Assembly: GCA_903885375.1 (NCBI GenBank)
Contig: CAISIK010000175.1
Coordinates: 1 to 64,000, forward strand
DNA length: 64,000 bases
Direction of reading: 5' to 3'
From: an uncultured Pseudomonadota bacterium
Lineage (GTDB): Bacteria > Myxococcota_A > UBA796 > SXON01
Shown here: positions 49,540-58,767 of the stretch, in pieces
Layout: every line of letters starts with the position of its first letter
Position numbering within the stretch: position 1 is the stretch's first letter
Notes under the pieces: generated by a model
Told to the model about the DNA's origin: nothing
Databases searched by the model: none
Seen by the model: the letters and a program-made list of their open reading frames with translations, nothing else
Made by a program: the position numbers and the translations under genes

Positions 49540-50644
49540 CTTCCTCGGCCGCGAAGTCCGGGTCGTAGAGGAAGTAGCCGATGGCCTGCTTCTCCTCGCC
49601 ATCCACCTCGTAGAGGTCGGTGATCCAGAGGTGGATGCGGTTGCCCACGCGGAGGGCCTCCACGCCGCTGACATCGCCATCGTCGGTGAGGTTGAGCGGC
49701 AGCGGACCCTCCTCCTTCACCCACTCGCCCTGATCCTCGTCGTACATCGCGAGGCCGAGCTTGCTGTTGGTGGCGAGCACGTAGTTGCCCTGCCGCGTCC
49801 AGCTCTCAAAACCCACGTAGTACATGTACCGGGTGCCCCCGAGCGAGGCGATTGACATGGAGATCATGCCGGTGCCATCCCACGAGTCGCGTTCGCCCAC
49901 GGGCAGCACCACCTGGTCGGAGGCCTTCCAGTCCCCAAGGCTGCTGGCGTTGAGCTTGTACACCTCGCACACGTTGTCCCCACCGGAGGACCCCGCCACG
50001 TACCCGGTGTAGCCGGACACCTCGCCGAGCGTGAGGTCGAGCGGCCAGCAGTAGTTCACCTCGCGGGCATCATCCTGCCCGAAGTCGAACACGGGGTTCT
50101 TTCCGAGGCGCGACCAGCTGCGGCCATCCTCGGAGGTGGCCACGCCGAGGCCGTTGAGGATCTTCGTGGGCACGGGATCGTCGTGGATGCCCTGCCAGAT
50201 CATCACGTACTGGGCGGACTCCGGATCCCACACCACCTGGTTGCCGGACATGTAGTCGGAGTCGAACTCCTCGGGCTCCCCCTTGTCGAGCACGGGGTTG
50301 TCCTCGCTGGCGGTGAACTCGGTGCCGTCGGGAGAGACGGCGTACCCCATGGCGTACGGGGGGAAGCTCGTGCCATCATCCACGAGGCCGGTGTACCAGA
50401 GCTGGTAGAAGGGGTGGCCCACCACTTCGGTGACGTTGAAGGCGGTAGACCCGATCTGGTCGGCCCAGTCCTCACCCGTGCTGGTGAAGACCGGATTGCA
50501 ATCGTAGCGGTAGTACGCCGTGGACTCGACCCGGGTGAATCCGCACTCGGTCACGTCGGCCGGATCGACGTCGGGCGGTGTCGGGTTCACCTCGTAGTCC
50601 TGCTCGCAGGCCGCGAGGAGAACCAGCACGAAACAGGTACGCAT
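49523..50644 (-). CDS. lipoprotein with GH43-like five-bladed propeller
   Basis: 373 residues. Signal MRTCFVLVLLAAC (Cys13). The body has repeats typical of the GH43/GH32/GH130-like five-bladed propeller: GHPFYQLWYTG, MGYAVSPDGTEFTASEDNPVL, LGVATSEDGRSWSRLGKNPVF and MYYVGFESW. The repeats are of the kind found in many secreted glycan-handling proteins, but I cannot place the three acidic residues, so activity is not claimed. Start at 50644; a start at 50656 adds four residues. First gene of the three-lipoprotein run. Confidence 0.7.
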   Translation of the reverse strand: MRTCFVLVLLAACEQDYEVNPTPPDVDPADVTECGFTRVESTAYYRYDCNPVFTSTGEDWADQIGSTAFNVTEVVGHPFYQLWYTGLVDDGTSFPPYAMGYAVSPDGTEFTASEDNPVLDKGEPEEFDSDYMSGNQVVWDPESAQYVMIWQGIHDDPVPTKILNGLGVATSEDGRSWSRLGKNPVFDFGQDDAREVNYCWPLDLTLGEVSGYTGYVAGSSGGDNVCEVYKLNASSLGDWKASDQVVLPVGERDSWDGTGMISMSIASLGGTRYMYYVGFESWTRQGNYVLATNSKLGLAMYDEDQGEWVKEEGPLPLNLTDDGDVSGVEALRVGNRIHLWITDLYEVDGEEKQAIGYFLYDPDFAAEEDGASE

Positions 50645-50688
50645 GGGCCCCACCATAGCCCAGCTTTGGGGGTTAGGCCCCCGGCGCG

Positions 50689-51897
50689 ATGCAGCCCGCC
50701 CCCCAGCCCCAAGACTACGCCGCGTTCGCCGGCGAGCTCGAAGCGCTCCGCGCCGATCTCGAAGCGCGGATCGGCGCCTCCGCCCACGCCCACTTGCGGC
50801 GGCAGGCCCGTTGGGGGCGTCTCTGCACCCTCCTCGGCTACGCCACCGCCTGGCTCGCGCCCAACCCCGTTTCCGCCGGTCTCATCGCCCTGGGCATGTC
50901 CGCCCGGTGGACCATCGTGGCCCACCACACCTCGCACCGCGCGCTCGACCGGCTCGCCGGCGTGCCGAAGGCCGAAACCAGCAAGGGTTTTGCGCACGGC
51001 TGGCGCCGCTGGCTCCACTGGCCCGACTGGCTCGAGCCCGCGGCGTGGGACTACGAACACAACAAGCTGCACCACTACCACACGGGCGAAGCCGCCGACC
51101 CCGACCTCGTGGAGGAGCAGTTCGAGCAGATGCGCGTGAGCCGCGCCCCGATGTGGCTCAAGTACGTGGTGGTGGCGCTCCTCGCCGTGTCGTGGAAGTT
51201 CGTGTACTACGCCCCGAACATCTTCACGCTCTACCGCCGGGAGCAGGCCCGCAAGGCCGCCCAGAAGGAGTTCGACCCCACGGCCACGCAGGCGGATGTG
51301 AACCTCGTGAAGGCCTGGAGCCCCTTCCACCCGGAGGGGCGGGCCTTCTGGGGGCGCACGGTGCTGCCGTACGTGTCGCTGCGGTTCGTGCTGCTCCCCG
51401 CGCTCTTCCTGCCGCTGGGCACGCAGGCGGCGCTCTTCGTGCTCGTCAACTCCGTGCTGGCCGAGCTCCTCACGGGCCTCCACACCTTCATCATCGTGGT
51501 GCCCAACCACGCGGGCAACGACGTTCACCGCTTCGATCGTCCCCCCACCGACCGCGCCGAGTTCTACGTGCGGCAGGTGCTCGGGAGCACCAACTTCCGC
51601 ACCGGCGGCGAGCTGAACGACTTCCTCCACGGCTACCTGAACTACCAGGTGGAGCACCACCTCTGGCCCGATGGCTCGCCGCTGCTCTACAAGCTGGCCG
51701 CCCCTTCAGTCCGCGAGATCTGCGCGCGGCACGGCGTGCCCTACCTGCAAGAGAGCGTGTTTGTGCGCCTCGGCAAGATGGTGGACATCGCGGTGGGCAA
51801 CACCTCGATGCCCCGGTCGGCCACGATGAGCAAGGCCGAGCGCAGGGCGGCGGAGCGCGAGGAGGCCCACGGTCTCGAGTCGGCCTCGGCTGGCTGA
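50689..51897 (+). CDS. fatty acid desaturase
   Basis: 402 residues. The three His boxes are HHTSH, HNKLHH and QVEHHL. The Gln in the third box is typical of front-end desaturases, although there is no cytochrome b5 domain. Hydrophobic stretches around residues 40-75, 160-180 and 215-260 fit the membrane topology. It would introduce double bases into acyl chains in the membrane. First gene of a plus-strand run; 10 bases to the next gene. Confidence 0.88.
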   Translation: MQPAPQPQDYAAFAGELEALRADLEARIGASAHAHLRRQARWGRLCTLLGYATAWLAPNPVSAGLIALGMSARWTIVAHHTSHRALDRLAGVPKAETSKGFAHGWRRWLHWPDWLEPAAWDYEHNKLHHYHTGEAADPDLVEEQFEQMRVSRAPMWLKYVVVALLAVSWKFVYYAPNIFTLYRREQARKAAQKEFDPTATQADVNLVKAWSPFHPEGRAFWGRTVLPYVSLRFVLLPALFLPLGTQAALFVLVNSVLAELLTGLHTFIIVVPNHAGNDVHRFDRPPTDRAEFYVRQVLGSTNFRTGGELNDFLHGYLNYQVEHHLWPDGSPLLYKLAAPSVREICARHGVPYLQESVFVRLGKMVDIAVGNTSMPRSATMSKAERRAAEREEAHGLESASAG

Positions 51898-51907
51898 GCG
51901 CCGCGCG

Positions 51908-52609
51908 ATGGGAAACGGCATGATCATCGTCGGCGCCGGCCGGGTGGGAACGGTGTTCGCGCGGGGTGGCGGCCAGCTGGTGCGCCGCGGCGAGCCGATC
52001 CCGGTAGGTGCGCCCATCGTGGTGTGCACCCGCAACGACGATGTGAACGACGTCATCACCGCCACGCCGGCCGCCTGCAAGGAGGACCTCTGCTTCGTGC
52101 AGAACGGCGTCCTCGCACCGGTGCTCGCGCGCCAAGGCCTCGGTGGCGCCACGCAGGGGGTCCTCTGGTTCGCGGCGGCCGACCGGTCGGGCCGCGCCGA
52201 TCCCGGCCCCCCTTCCCTCTTCTTCGGCCGCCATGCGGGTGCGCTCGTCGGCGTCCTTCAGGGCCTCGGGCTCCCCGCCGCCGTACTCCCCAACGCCGAG
52301 GCCCTGCGCGAGGCCATCCACCACAAGCTCCTCTGGAACGTGGTGTACGGGCTCCTCGGCGAGCGATGGAAGCGCCCGGTCGGCGAGCTGCCCGAGGCGG
52401 CGGTGCGCGGCCTCGTGGCCGAACTGGCGCCGGTCCTCGGCGTGTCGGCCGACGCCGAGCCGCACCTCGCCTACGCCGCGAGCATCGCCACCTTCCCGGC
52501 CTCCCTGAAGGAGTGGGAGTGGCGCAACGGCTGGGTGCGCGAGCGGGCGCGCGCGATGGGCTTGCCCACGCCGCTCCACGAGGCGCTCCTCGCCGAGGTC
52601 GGGCGGTAG
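51908..52609 (+). CDS. ketopantoate-reductase-like NAD(P) oxidoreductase
   Basis: 233 residues. Rossmann GAGRVG near the N-terminus and a C-terminal helical part with HHKLLWNVVYGLL, which matches the ApbA/PanE active-site helix. It is 60-70 residues shorter than a typical PanE (about 300), so a pantothenate role is uncertain. Cytosolic. Ten bases after the desaturase, probably the same transcript. Confidence 0.72.
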   Translation: MGNGMIIVGAGRVGTVFARGGGQLVRRGEPIPVGAPIVVCTRNDDVNDVITATPAACKEDLCFVQNGVLAPVLARQGLGGATQGVLWFAAADRSGRADPGPPSLFFGRHAGALVGVLQGLGLPAAVLPNAEALREAIHHKLLWNVVYGLLGERWKRPVGELPEAAVRGLVAELAPVLGVSADAEPHLAYAASIATFPASLKEWEWRNGWVRERARAMGLPTPLHEALLAEVGR

Positions 52610-52638
52610 GGCCCCGGCGCGTCGGTTATGGCCGGCGT

Positions 52639-53508
52639 ATGTCCTCCCCCCGCTTCGCTGCGTCGTTGGTGACCGCTGGAATCCTGCTCGGGCTGGCGGT
52701 GGGCTGCTCGGGCGGCGGCGAAGCGCCGCCACCTGCCGCGACCCCGGCGGCGCCCGTGGCGGCGGCGCCCGTGGCGGCGGCTCCTGCTCCCGCGCCGGCC
52801 GCGGCCGCGCGCCCGCTCTACTACGACCGCGAGATCACCCCCGCCGACCTCGATGGCCGCACGCTCCGCGAGCTGGCGCTCCTGCGCAACACCATCTTCG
52901 CGCGGGTGGGCAACCCCTTCGTGAAACCCTGGCTCAACGAGTACTTCCGCGCCCAGCCCTGGTACGTGCCCGGGGAGCGGCAGGACCTCTCGCGGCTCAC
53001 CGCGGTCGACCGTCGGAACGTGGAGATCATCGCCGAGAAGGAGCGGTCGATCCCCCGCGAGGTGCTCCTCGCCGAGCGCAGCACGCTCGTGGGCCGCCCC
53101 TCGCTCACCCCGGAGGACCAGATCGAGCTCCGCCTCCTGAGCGCGGCGCTGGGCGAGTGGTCCGGCGGCGAGGAGGTGCCGGCCGCCGAGCGCAACCCGC
53201 TCGAGGACCCCCGCCTGCTCGATGGGCAGCTCACAGTCACCCAGATCGACGACATGTCCCGCCGCGACCTGCGGCTCCTGCGCAACACGATCTACGCACG
53301 CCACGGCCGCGAGTTCAAGTCGCCGGTGCTCCAGATGTACTTCGCCGAGAAGGCCTGGTACACGCCGAACGCCGCCTTCACCGAGGCCATGCTCACCGAG
53401 GTGGACAAGCGCAACATCACGCTGGTGCAGAGCATGGAGGACCGGCTGGGCGGCCCGATGAAGGAGTGGGAAGCCCAGCGGGAGGAGGGTTGGTTCGACG
53501 GTGCCTGA
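52639..53508 (+). CDS. YARHG-domain lipoprotein
   Basis: 289 residues. Signal with lipobox LAVGC (Cys24), an Ala/Pro-rich linker, then two YARHG-type units: LALLRNTIFARVGNPF (degenerate, about 75-105) and LRLLRNTIYARHGREF (about 210-245), the second a perfect match to the domain name. YARHG modules are short helical domains on bacterial surface proteins of unknown role. ATG 52639 is the natural start. It sits 29 bases after the PanE-like gene. Confidence 0.8.
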   Translation: MSSPRFAASLVTAGILLGLAVGCSGGGEAPPPAATPAAPVAAAPVAAAPAPAPAAAARPLYYDREITPADLDGRTLRELALLRNTIFARVGNPFVKPWLNEYFRAQPWYVPGERQDLSRLTAVDRRNVEIIAEKERSIPREVLLAERSTLVGRPSLTPEDQIELRLLSAALGEWSGGEEVPAAERNPLEDPRLLDGQLTVTQIDDMSRRDLRLLRNTIYARHGREFKSPVLQMYFAEKAWYTPNAAFTEAMLTEVDKRNITLVQSMEDRLGGPMKEWEAQREEGWFDGA

Positions 53509-53536
53509 TGAGCGCGCTGCGCCCCGGTGGGGCGCC

Positions 53537-54043
53537 ATGAAGATTCGCCGGGCCACGGAGTCCGACGCGGCCGCGCTCCTCGCGGTGTACGCCCCCTTTG
53601 TGGAGGGCAGCGCCGTGTCGTTCGAGGCCGAGGTGCCCACGGTGGCGGAGTTCGCGGGGCGCATCCGCACCGCCAACGACGGGTGGGGCTGGATCCTCGC
53701 TGAAGAGGAAGGCCGCCTCCTCGGCTACGCCTACGGCTCCGCGCACCGCGCGCGCGCCGCGTACCGGTGGTCCACGGAGGTGTCCGCCTACCTCGCGCCG
53801 GAGGCGCGAGGGGGCGGTGTGGGCCGCGCGCTCTACACGCAGCTCTTCGCCGAGCTGGCGGCGCTCGGCTACTGCCATGCCTTCGCCGGCATCACGCTCC
53901 CCAACGAGCCGAGCGTGGGCTTCCACCGCGCGATGGGCTTCGAACCCATCGGCGTGTTTCGCAAGGTGGGGCGCAAGCTCGGCGCCTGGCACGATGTGGC
54001 CTGGCTGCAGCGCGAGCTCAGGGCGGCGCCGCCCGAGGGGTAG
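53537..54043 (+). CDS. GNAT acetyltransferase (phosphinothricin/MddA-like)
   Basis: 168 residues, a single GNAT domain with IRRATESDAAALLAVYAPFV at the start, the APEARGGGVGRALYTQLF acetyl-CoA motif and NEPSVGFHRAMGFEPIGVFRKVG. This matches the phosphinothricin/methionine-sulfoximine N-acetyltransferase group. I start at ATG 53537; a GTG at 53501 overlaps the YARHG stop and adds 12 residues. Natural substrate likely a small amine. Confidence 0.88.
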   Translation: MKIRRATESDAAALLAVYAPFVEGSAVSFEAEVPTVAEFAGRIRTANDGWGWILAEEEGRLLGYAYGSAHRARAAYRWSTEVSAYLAPEARGGGVGRALYTQLFAELAALGYCHAFAGITLPNEPSVGFHRAMGFEPIGVFRKVGRKLGAWHDVAWLQRELRAAPPEG

Positions 54044-54054
54044 GGGTCGGGGCG

Positions 54055-55110
54055 CTAGAAGCTCCCCCACACCCGCGAGGTCGACAGCGACGTCCCTCCG
54101 AGGCCGTCCAGCAGCTTGAAGATTCCGAGGGAGTCGGGGTGGAGCGCCGCGGATGCGCCCCCCAGCCCGGCGCGCACGGGCAGTACCCGGGCGGGGAGAC
54201 CGCGCGTGAGCTCCACCCGCAGGATCATGCCCTCCGATTCACCGGTGCAGGGGCAGTTGAAGAGCAGGTTGCCCAGCCCCCAGGCGATCACGCTGCGGCG
54301 CCGGCGCTCCACCTTGCCGAGGACGTGGGTGCCGTGCACCACCACGACGTCCGCGCCGATCCCCACGGCCTCTTCGACCGCGCGTTCGAGGGTGGGGCCA
54401 GGCAGGTAGGACGGGGGGCCGGTCACGTGGAGGCTGATCACGGTGAACACTCCGGTTGGACCCACGTCTCCGGTGTCCAGGTGGTAGAGGGCATCGTGCT
54501 GCTCGATGTCGAGTGCCACGAGTCTTACGGCCGTTTCCCCCGCAACGAAGGTTGCCCCTTCGGGGTCGGCGGCGGCCAGGCCCGCCCGCGTGAGGGCGTC
54601 CCGCGTGCGCGCCTCCCCTTCGGCTCCCGCGTCCCCGGCGTGGTTGTTGGCGATGGAAACGGCGCGAATGCCCAGCGCCCGCAGGCGGTCGCCGCTGTCG
54701 GCGGGATTGCTGAGCACCACCTCCCCTCCCCGGTCCTCCGCCCCGCCCGGCCCGGCCGCGATCGGCCCCTCGAGGTTGACGACACCCACGGCACCCGCGA
54801 GACTGGCCGGGATGTCCCCCAGCCCCACCTCGCCCGACGCCCCGAAGTGCACGTCCCCGCCGAACCAGAGGGCGTCGGGGGGTGGCGCATGGATGGGTGG
54901 GTCGTCGCGGGTGGAGGTTGGGGTCGTCGGAATTCCCGCGCAGCCGAGGAGCGCCAGCGCCGCCAGCAGGAGTCCCGCCGTCCCGCTGCTCGCGCTCCTG
55001 TGCGCCTGCGCCTCCGCCGGCGCCGTCGAACCGGCCGGGGTGCCACCCGCGGCGATGCCCCCGATCGTGGAGCACCTGCTGCCGTGGTCGACGGATCGTG
55101 AGCGCCTCAC
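54055..55110 (-). CDS. CapA/PgsA-like lipoprotein
   Basis: 351 residues as drawn from GTG 55110, which has GGAGG nine bases upstream. The CapA-type metallophosphatase-like fold shows LWFGGDVHFG, VVNLEGPI, SIANNHAGDAG and VVVVHGTHVLGKVERR, as in poly-gamma-glutamate capsule proteins. The hydrophobic segment and lipobox LALLGC lie at residues 46-58, too far in for a normal signal peptide. A CTG at 54969 would give MLAALALLGC and 304 residues, in line with the very short signals of this genome. The start is therefore undecided. It is divergent from the amidase gene, and their 5' ends overlap. Confidence 0.75.
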   Translation of the reverse strand: MRRSRSVDHGSRCSTIGGIAAGGTPAGSTAPAEAQAHRSASSGTAGLLLAALALLGCAGIPTTPTSTRDDPPIHAPPPDALWFGGDVHFGASGEVGLGDIPASLAGAVGVVNLEGPIAAGPGGAEDRGGEVVLSNPADSGDRLRALGIRAVSIANNHAGDAGAEGEARTRDALTRAGLAAADPEGATFVAGETAVRLVALDIEQHDALYHLDTGDVGPTGVFTVISLHVTGPPSYLPGPTLERAVEEAVGIGADVVVVHGTHVLGKVERRRRSVIAWGLGNLLFNCPCTGESEGMILRVELTRGLPARVLPVRAGLGGASAALHPDSLGIFKLLDGLGGTSLSTSRVWGSF

Positions 55111-55675
55111 CGTGAGCTACCTCCGCGCGCATCGTACCGCGCCGCTCACGGGGAACGCCGAGGTGGACACCCGGATGGTGCCGCGCGCGATCGTGCTGCA
55201 CTGGACGGCCGGCCCCACCGCATCCAGCGCATGGCACACCTTCGCCCCCGCGCTGCTCGCCGGCCGCGCCGACCTCGCCGATGCCGGCGCCCTCAACGTG
55301 GGCGCGCATTTCCTCGTGGACCGCGACGGCACCATCGAACGCCTCGCCGATGAGACCCGCATCCTCCGCCACTGCATCGGCCTGAACCACGTGGCCATCG
55401 GCATCGAGAACGTGGGCGGTGGCGTAGAGCTGCCGCTCACCGAGGCGCAGGTGGCCGCCAACGCGGCGCTCGTGCGCGGGCTCGCGGCGCGGCACCCCAT
55501 CGAGGTGCTCCTCGGCCACCTCGAGTACCGCCGGATGGAGTCCAGCCCGCTGTTCGAGGAGCGCGACCCCGCCTACCGCACGCAGAAGCCCGACCCCGGC
55601 GCCGACTTCATGGTGCGGGTGCGCGCGGCGGTGGCCGACCTCGGGCTCGCCGCCCCGCCGCCTCAGCCGCCGTAG
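54893..55675 (+). CDS. N-acetylmuramoyl-L-alanine amidase (Amidase_2-like)
   Basis: 260 residues from ATG 54893 (254 from GTG 54911). A hydrophobic PAVPLLALLCAC segment after about 28 residues is the secretion signal or lipobox. The zinc amidase fold is marked by IVLHWTAGP, VGAHFLVDRDGTIERLADETRILRHCIG, the VAIGIENVGG block and LGHLEY. It would cleave the bond between MurNAc and the stem peptide. Its 5' end runs antisense to the 5' end of the CapA-like gene, and its last 13 bases overlap the convergent glgA. Confidence 0.82.
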   Translation: MGGSSRVEVGVVGIPAQPRSASAASRSPAVPLLALLCACASAGAVEPAGVPPAAMPPIVEHLLPWSTDRERLTVSYLRAHRTAPLTGNAEVDTRMVPRAIVLHWTAGPTASSAWHTFAPALLAGRADLADAGALNVGAHFLVDRDGTIERLADETRILRHCIGLNHVAIGIENVGGGVELPLTEAQVAANAALVRGLAARHPIEVLLGHLEYRRMESSPLFEERDPAYRTQKPDPGADFMVRVRAAVADLGLAAPPPQPP

Positions 55676-57102
55676 GAGGCGATGTAGAGCCGCTCGTAGA
55701 GCTCGGCCGCGCGGCTCCACCCCGAGTCGCGCCGCATGCCGTTCTGCTGGAGCTTTGCCCAGGCATCGCGGTGGTTCCACCAGGTGTGGAGCGCCCAGCC
55801 GATGGCCTGCACGAACGCCTCGGCCGTGAACTCGCGGAAGGCCCAGCCGGTGCCCTCGCCGGAGGAGGGGTCCCAGGTGGGGACGGTGTCGGCGAGGCCG
55901 CCAGTGGCGTGCACAATGGGCACGGTGCCGTAGCGCATGGAGTAGAGCTGGTTGAGGCCGCAGGGCTCGAAGCGCGAGGGCATGAGGAACAGGTCGGCGC
56001 CGGCTTCGATGCGGTGGGCGAGCGGCTCGCTGAAGCCCACGATGCCGCGCGCCCGGTGGGGGGCCTCGCGGGCCAGCCGCCGCACGAAGTCCTCGTAGGC
56101 GGCGCCGCCGCTGCCGAGCACCACGAGCTGCACGTCCTGGTGCAGGAGCCATGGCGCCGCGCCCATGAGGAGGTCGATGCCCTTCTGGTGGTCGAGGCGC
56201 GCCACCACCCCGAAGAGGGGAACCTCGGGGCGCACGGGCAGGCCGAGCTCCCGCTGCAGCGCGGCCTTCTGGAGCGCCTTGCCGCCGAGGTCGTCGGCCG
56301 AGAAGGGGTGTTCGAGGTGCTTGTCGGTGGCGGGGTTCCACTCCTCGCCGATGCCGTTGAGGATGCCCCAGAGGTCGCGCGCGCGGTGGGCGAAGAGCCC
56401 TTCGAGGCCGAAGGCCTGATCCTGGCAGAGCTGGCGCGCGTAGGTGGGCGACACGGTGACCAGCTTGGAGGCGAGCACGAGGCCCGCCTTCAGGCAGCTC
56501 AGCCGACCGGCCATGTCGGCGGCGGGCCACCAGCGGGTGCTCACATCGAGGCCGGCGAACTCGTGGGCATCGAAGGTGCCGTGGTGGCCGGCGTTGTGGA
56601 TGGCGAGCACGGCCGGGGTGCGCGTGTAGCGCCCGGCGGAGCGGTAGACCGCCTCGAGAAAAAGCGGGAGGAGCCCGGTGTGCCAGTCGTTGGCATGGAA
56701 CACGACGTCCTCGCCAAGGAGCTCGCCGTTGAGCGGCACCCGCAGCGGGGCTTCGAGCGCGGCGCGCGTGAGCAGCGCAAAGCGGAAGAGGTTGTCGCCG
56801 TACACCCCCCGGTCATCGCCGTAGATGCCCGGGCGCCGAAAACTCGGGTGGTCCACGAACAGGTGGTGCACGCCCCCCTGTTCGAGGTGGAAATACCCGA
56901 CCTCGTGGGTGTGGCCGAAGAGGTGGATGCGCGCGCGCACGCCGGTGTCCCAGGCGTTGGCGTAGTCCTTGTAGCGGGGGGCGATCGCGAGCACCCGATG
57001 GCCGCGCTGGGCGAGGGCTTGCGGCAGGGCGCCGCACACATCGCCGAGGCCGCCGGTCTTGGACCAGGGCGCCAGCTCCGCCGATACCTGAACGATGTTC
57101 AT
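55663..57102 (-). CDS. glgA: glycogen synthase
   Basis: 479 residues, normal for bacterial GlgA (GT5). The ADP-glucose site WSKTGGLGDVCGALP is at the N-terminus, and the E-x7-E-like nucleotide motif PSRFEPCGLNQLYSMRYGTVPIV near the C-terminus. It adds glucosyl units to glycogen. Cytosolic. No other glg gene is in the window. Converges on the amidase gene with a 13-base overlap. Confidence 0.95.
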   Translation of the reverse strand: MNIVQVSAELAPWSKTGGLGDVCGALPQALAQRGHRVLAIAPRYKDYANAWDTGVRARIHLFGHTHEVGYFHLEQGGVHHLFVDHPSFRRPGIYGDDRGVYGDNLFRFALLTRAALEAPLRVPLNGELLGEDVVFHANDWHTGLLPLFLEAVYRSAGRYTRTPAVLAIHNAGHHGTFDAHEFAGLDVSTRWWPAADMAGRLSCLKAGLVLASKLVTVSPTYARQLCQDQAFGLEGLFAHRARDLWGILNGIGEEWNPATDKHLEHPFSADDLGGKALQKAALQRELGLPVRPEVPLFGVVARLDHQKGIDLLMGAAPWLLHQDVQLVVLGSGGAAYEDFVRRLAREAPHRARGIVGFSEPLAHRIEAGADLFLMPSRFEPCGLNQLYSMRYGTVPIVHATGGLADTVPTWDPSSGEGTGWAFREFTAEAFVQAIGWALHTWWNHRDAWAKLQQNGMRRDSGWSRAAELYERLYIASYGG

Positions 57103-57142
57103 GAGCGGCGCTAACGCGGCAGAACGGGGCTATCATTGCGCC

Positions 57143-58738
57143 ATGGTTCGCCCCCCCTGGTTCCTCCTGTGCGCCGCCGTGATCGGCTGTGACACCTCCT
57201 CCGAAGACACGTCCCCGCCGGTGGACACCAGCCCGGCCGATACCAGCACCGCCGACACGGGCGACACCGACAGCGACACCGGCGTCGACACGGGCGACAC
57301 GGGCGACACCGCCCCCGTCAACGGGCTGCCCACCGCCCCCGTGCTCCACTTCATCCCGGCCGTACCGGCCCCGGGCGTGGCCTTCGCCGCGGTGATGGAC
57401 ACCCCCTCGGTCGACCCCGAGGGCGACGCGGTCACCTACACCTGGGCGTGGACCGAGAACGGGGTGGACGCCGGCCTCACCGATGGCAACGTGCCGGCCG
57501 AACGATCGGTCCTCGGCGCCGTGTGGCAGCTCACCGTCACCCCTTCCGATGGGAAGGGAGCCGGCGAGGCCGCCCAGCTCACCACCACCGTGGGCAACGA
57601 GCCGCCGAGCGAACTGGTGATGCACCTGTCCCCAGAGGATGCCGTGGAGGGCGATGATCTGGAGATCGTCGTGGACACCGTCCCGGTCGACCCGGAGGGC
57701 GATCCCATCGTCTACACCGTGAATTGGACGAGCAACGGCGAGGACGAGTACTGGTTCAAGGACGAGTGGGACGTGGACGGCAAGTACGTCGAAAACCACG
57801 ACACCTGGTCGGTGACGGTGACGTGGAGCGACGGGTACCACACCCCTGGCAGCATCACCTCCACGGTAACGGCCGAGTACACCTGCAGCCGCCTGCCCGA
57901 CGAGGCGCTGTCCGTCTCCAACCTCACCAACGCGCGGGCCTACCACGGCATCGCCTTCTCCGACAGCGATGCCACCCTCGTGGGGTGGGATGGCAGCGCG
58001 ATGATGAAGAGCACCTACGCCGGCTCCCGCTCGCTCTTCGTGCCTGGCGTGTCCAACGCCGAGCAGTTCGACCGGCTCCCCAACGGCGACATCGTGTACG
58101 CCGACAACTGGAACGGGGCGCTGGTGCGGGTGGAGCCCGATGGATCCACCTCCAACATCGCCACCGGTCTCGGCAGCGTGTACGGCGTCACGGTCGGGCC
58201 CGACGGGATGGTGTATGTCACCTACAACTCGATCACCCGCGTGGACCCCGACACCGGCGAGAAGACCACCATCTACGATCCGGGGTTCAGCAGCAGCATC
58301 GGCACCGCCCACGCCGTGAACTTCAACCTCGACAGCACCAAGATGTACATCGCCACCATCGGGGCCGGCACGGTGTACCAGATGGACCTCGACGCCGACC
58401 TCAACCCCACCTCCGACCCCTACGCCTTCTACACCGGCATTGGGGGCTGGATGGATGGCCTCGAGTTGGACGAGTGCGGCAACCTCTACGTGCCGAACTA
58501 CTCCGACAGCACCCTCTGGCGCATCACGGCCGATGGCACCACCGCCGACATGATGATGACGCCCTCCTCCACCGACTACGGCCACGGCGTGATGTGGGGC
58601 ACCGGCGCGGGCGACTGGGCCGAGGACACCCTGTACCTGCCGCAGCCCTACAACGGGTACACGGTGCGCGAGGTGCGCATCGGCTTCAAGAGCGGCGACA
58701 CCGTGCGCACCTGGAACGGGGTCCCGGTCGTCTACTGA
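57143..58738 (+). CDS. lipoprotein with NHL/SMP-30-like propeller
   Basis: 531 residues: signal MVRPPWFLLCAAVIGC (Cys16), a long DTGDTGDTG-type linker (about 20-58), two beta domains (about 60-250) with PSVDPEGDAVTYTWAWTENG and VDPEGDPIVYTVNW, i.e. PKD/cadherin-like repeats, then a six-bladed NHL/SMP-30-like propeller with RLPNGDIVYADNWNGALVRV and GLELDECGNLYVPNYSDSTLW. The start at 57143 gives a clean signal. Probable surface binding protein; the ligand is unknown. Confidence 0.78.
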   Translation: MVRPPWFLLCAAVIGCDTSSEDTSPPVDTSPADTSTADTGDTDSDTGVDTGDTGDTAPVNGLPTAPVLHFIPAVPAPGVAFAAVMDTPSVDPEGDAVTYTWAWTENGVDAGLTDGNVPAERSVLGAVWQLTVTPSDGKGAGEAAQLTTTVGNEPPSELVMHLSPEDAVEGDDLEIVVDTVPVDPEGDPIVYTVNWTSNGEDEYWFKDEWDVDGKYVENHDTWSVTVTWSDGYHTPGSITSTVTAEYTCSRLPDEALSVSNLTNARAYHGIAFSDSDATLVGWDGSAMMKSTYAGSRSLFVPGVSNAEQFDRLPNGDIVYADNWNGALVRVEPDGSTSNIATGLGSVYGVTVGPDGMVYVTYNSITRVDPDTGEKTTIYDPGFSSSIGTAHAVNFNLDSTKMYIATIGAGTVYQMDLDADLNPTSDPYAFYTGIGGWMDGLELDECGNLYVPNYSDSTLWRITADGTTADMMMTPSSTDYGHGVMWGTGAGDWAEDTLYLPQPYNGYTVREVRIGFKSGDTVRTWNGVPVVY

Positions 58739-58767
58739 GCAGGGCATCGGCGTGGCCGCCTTCCGGC

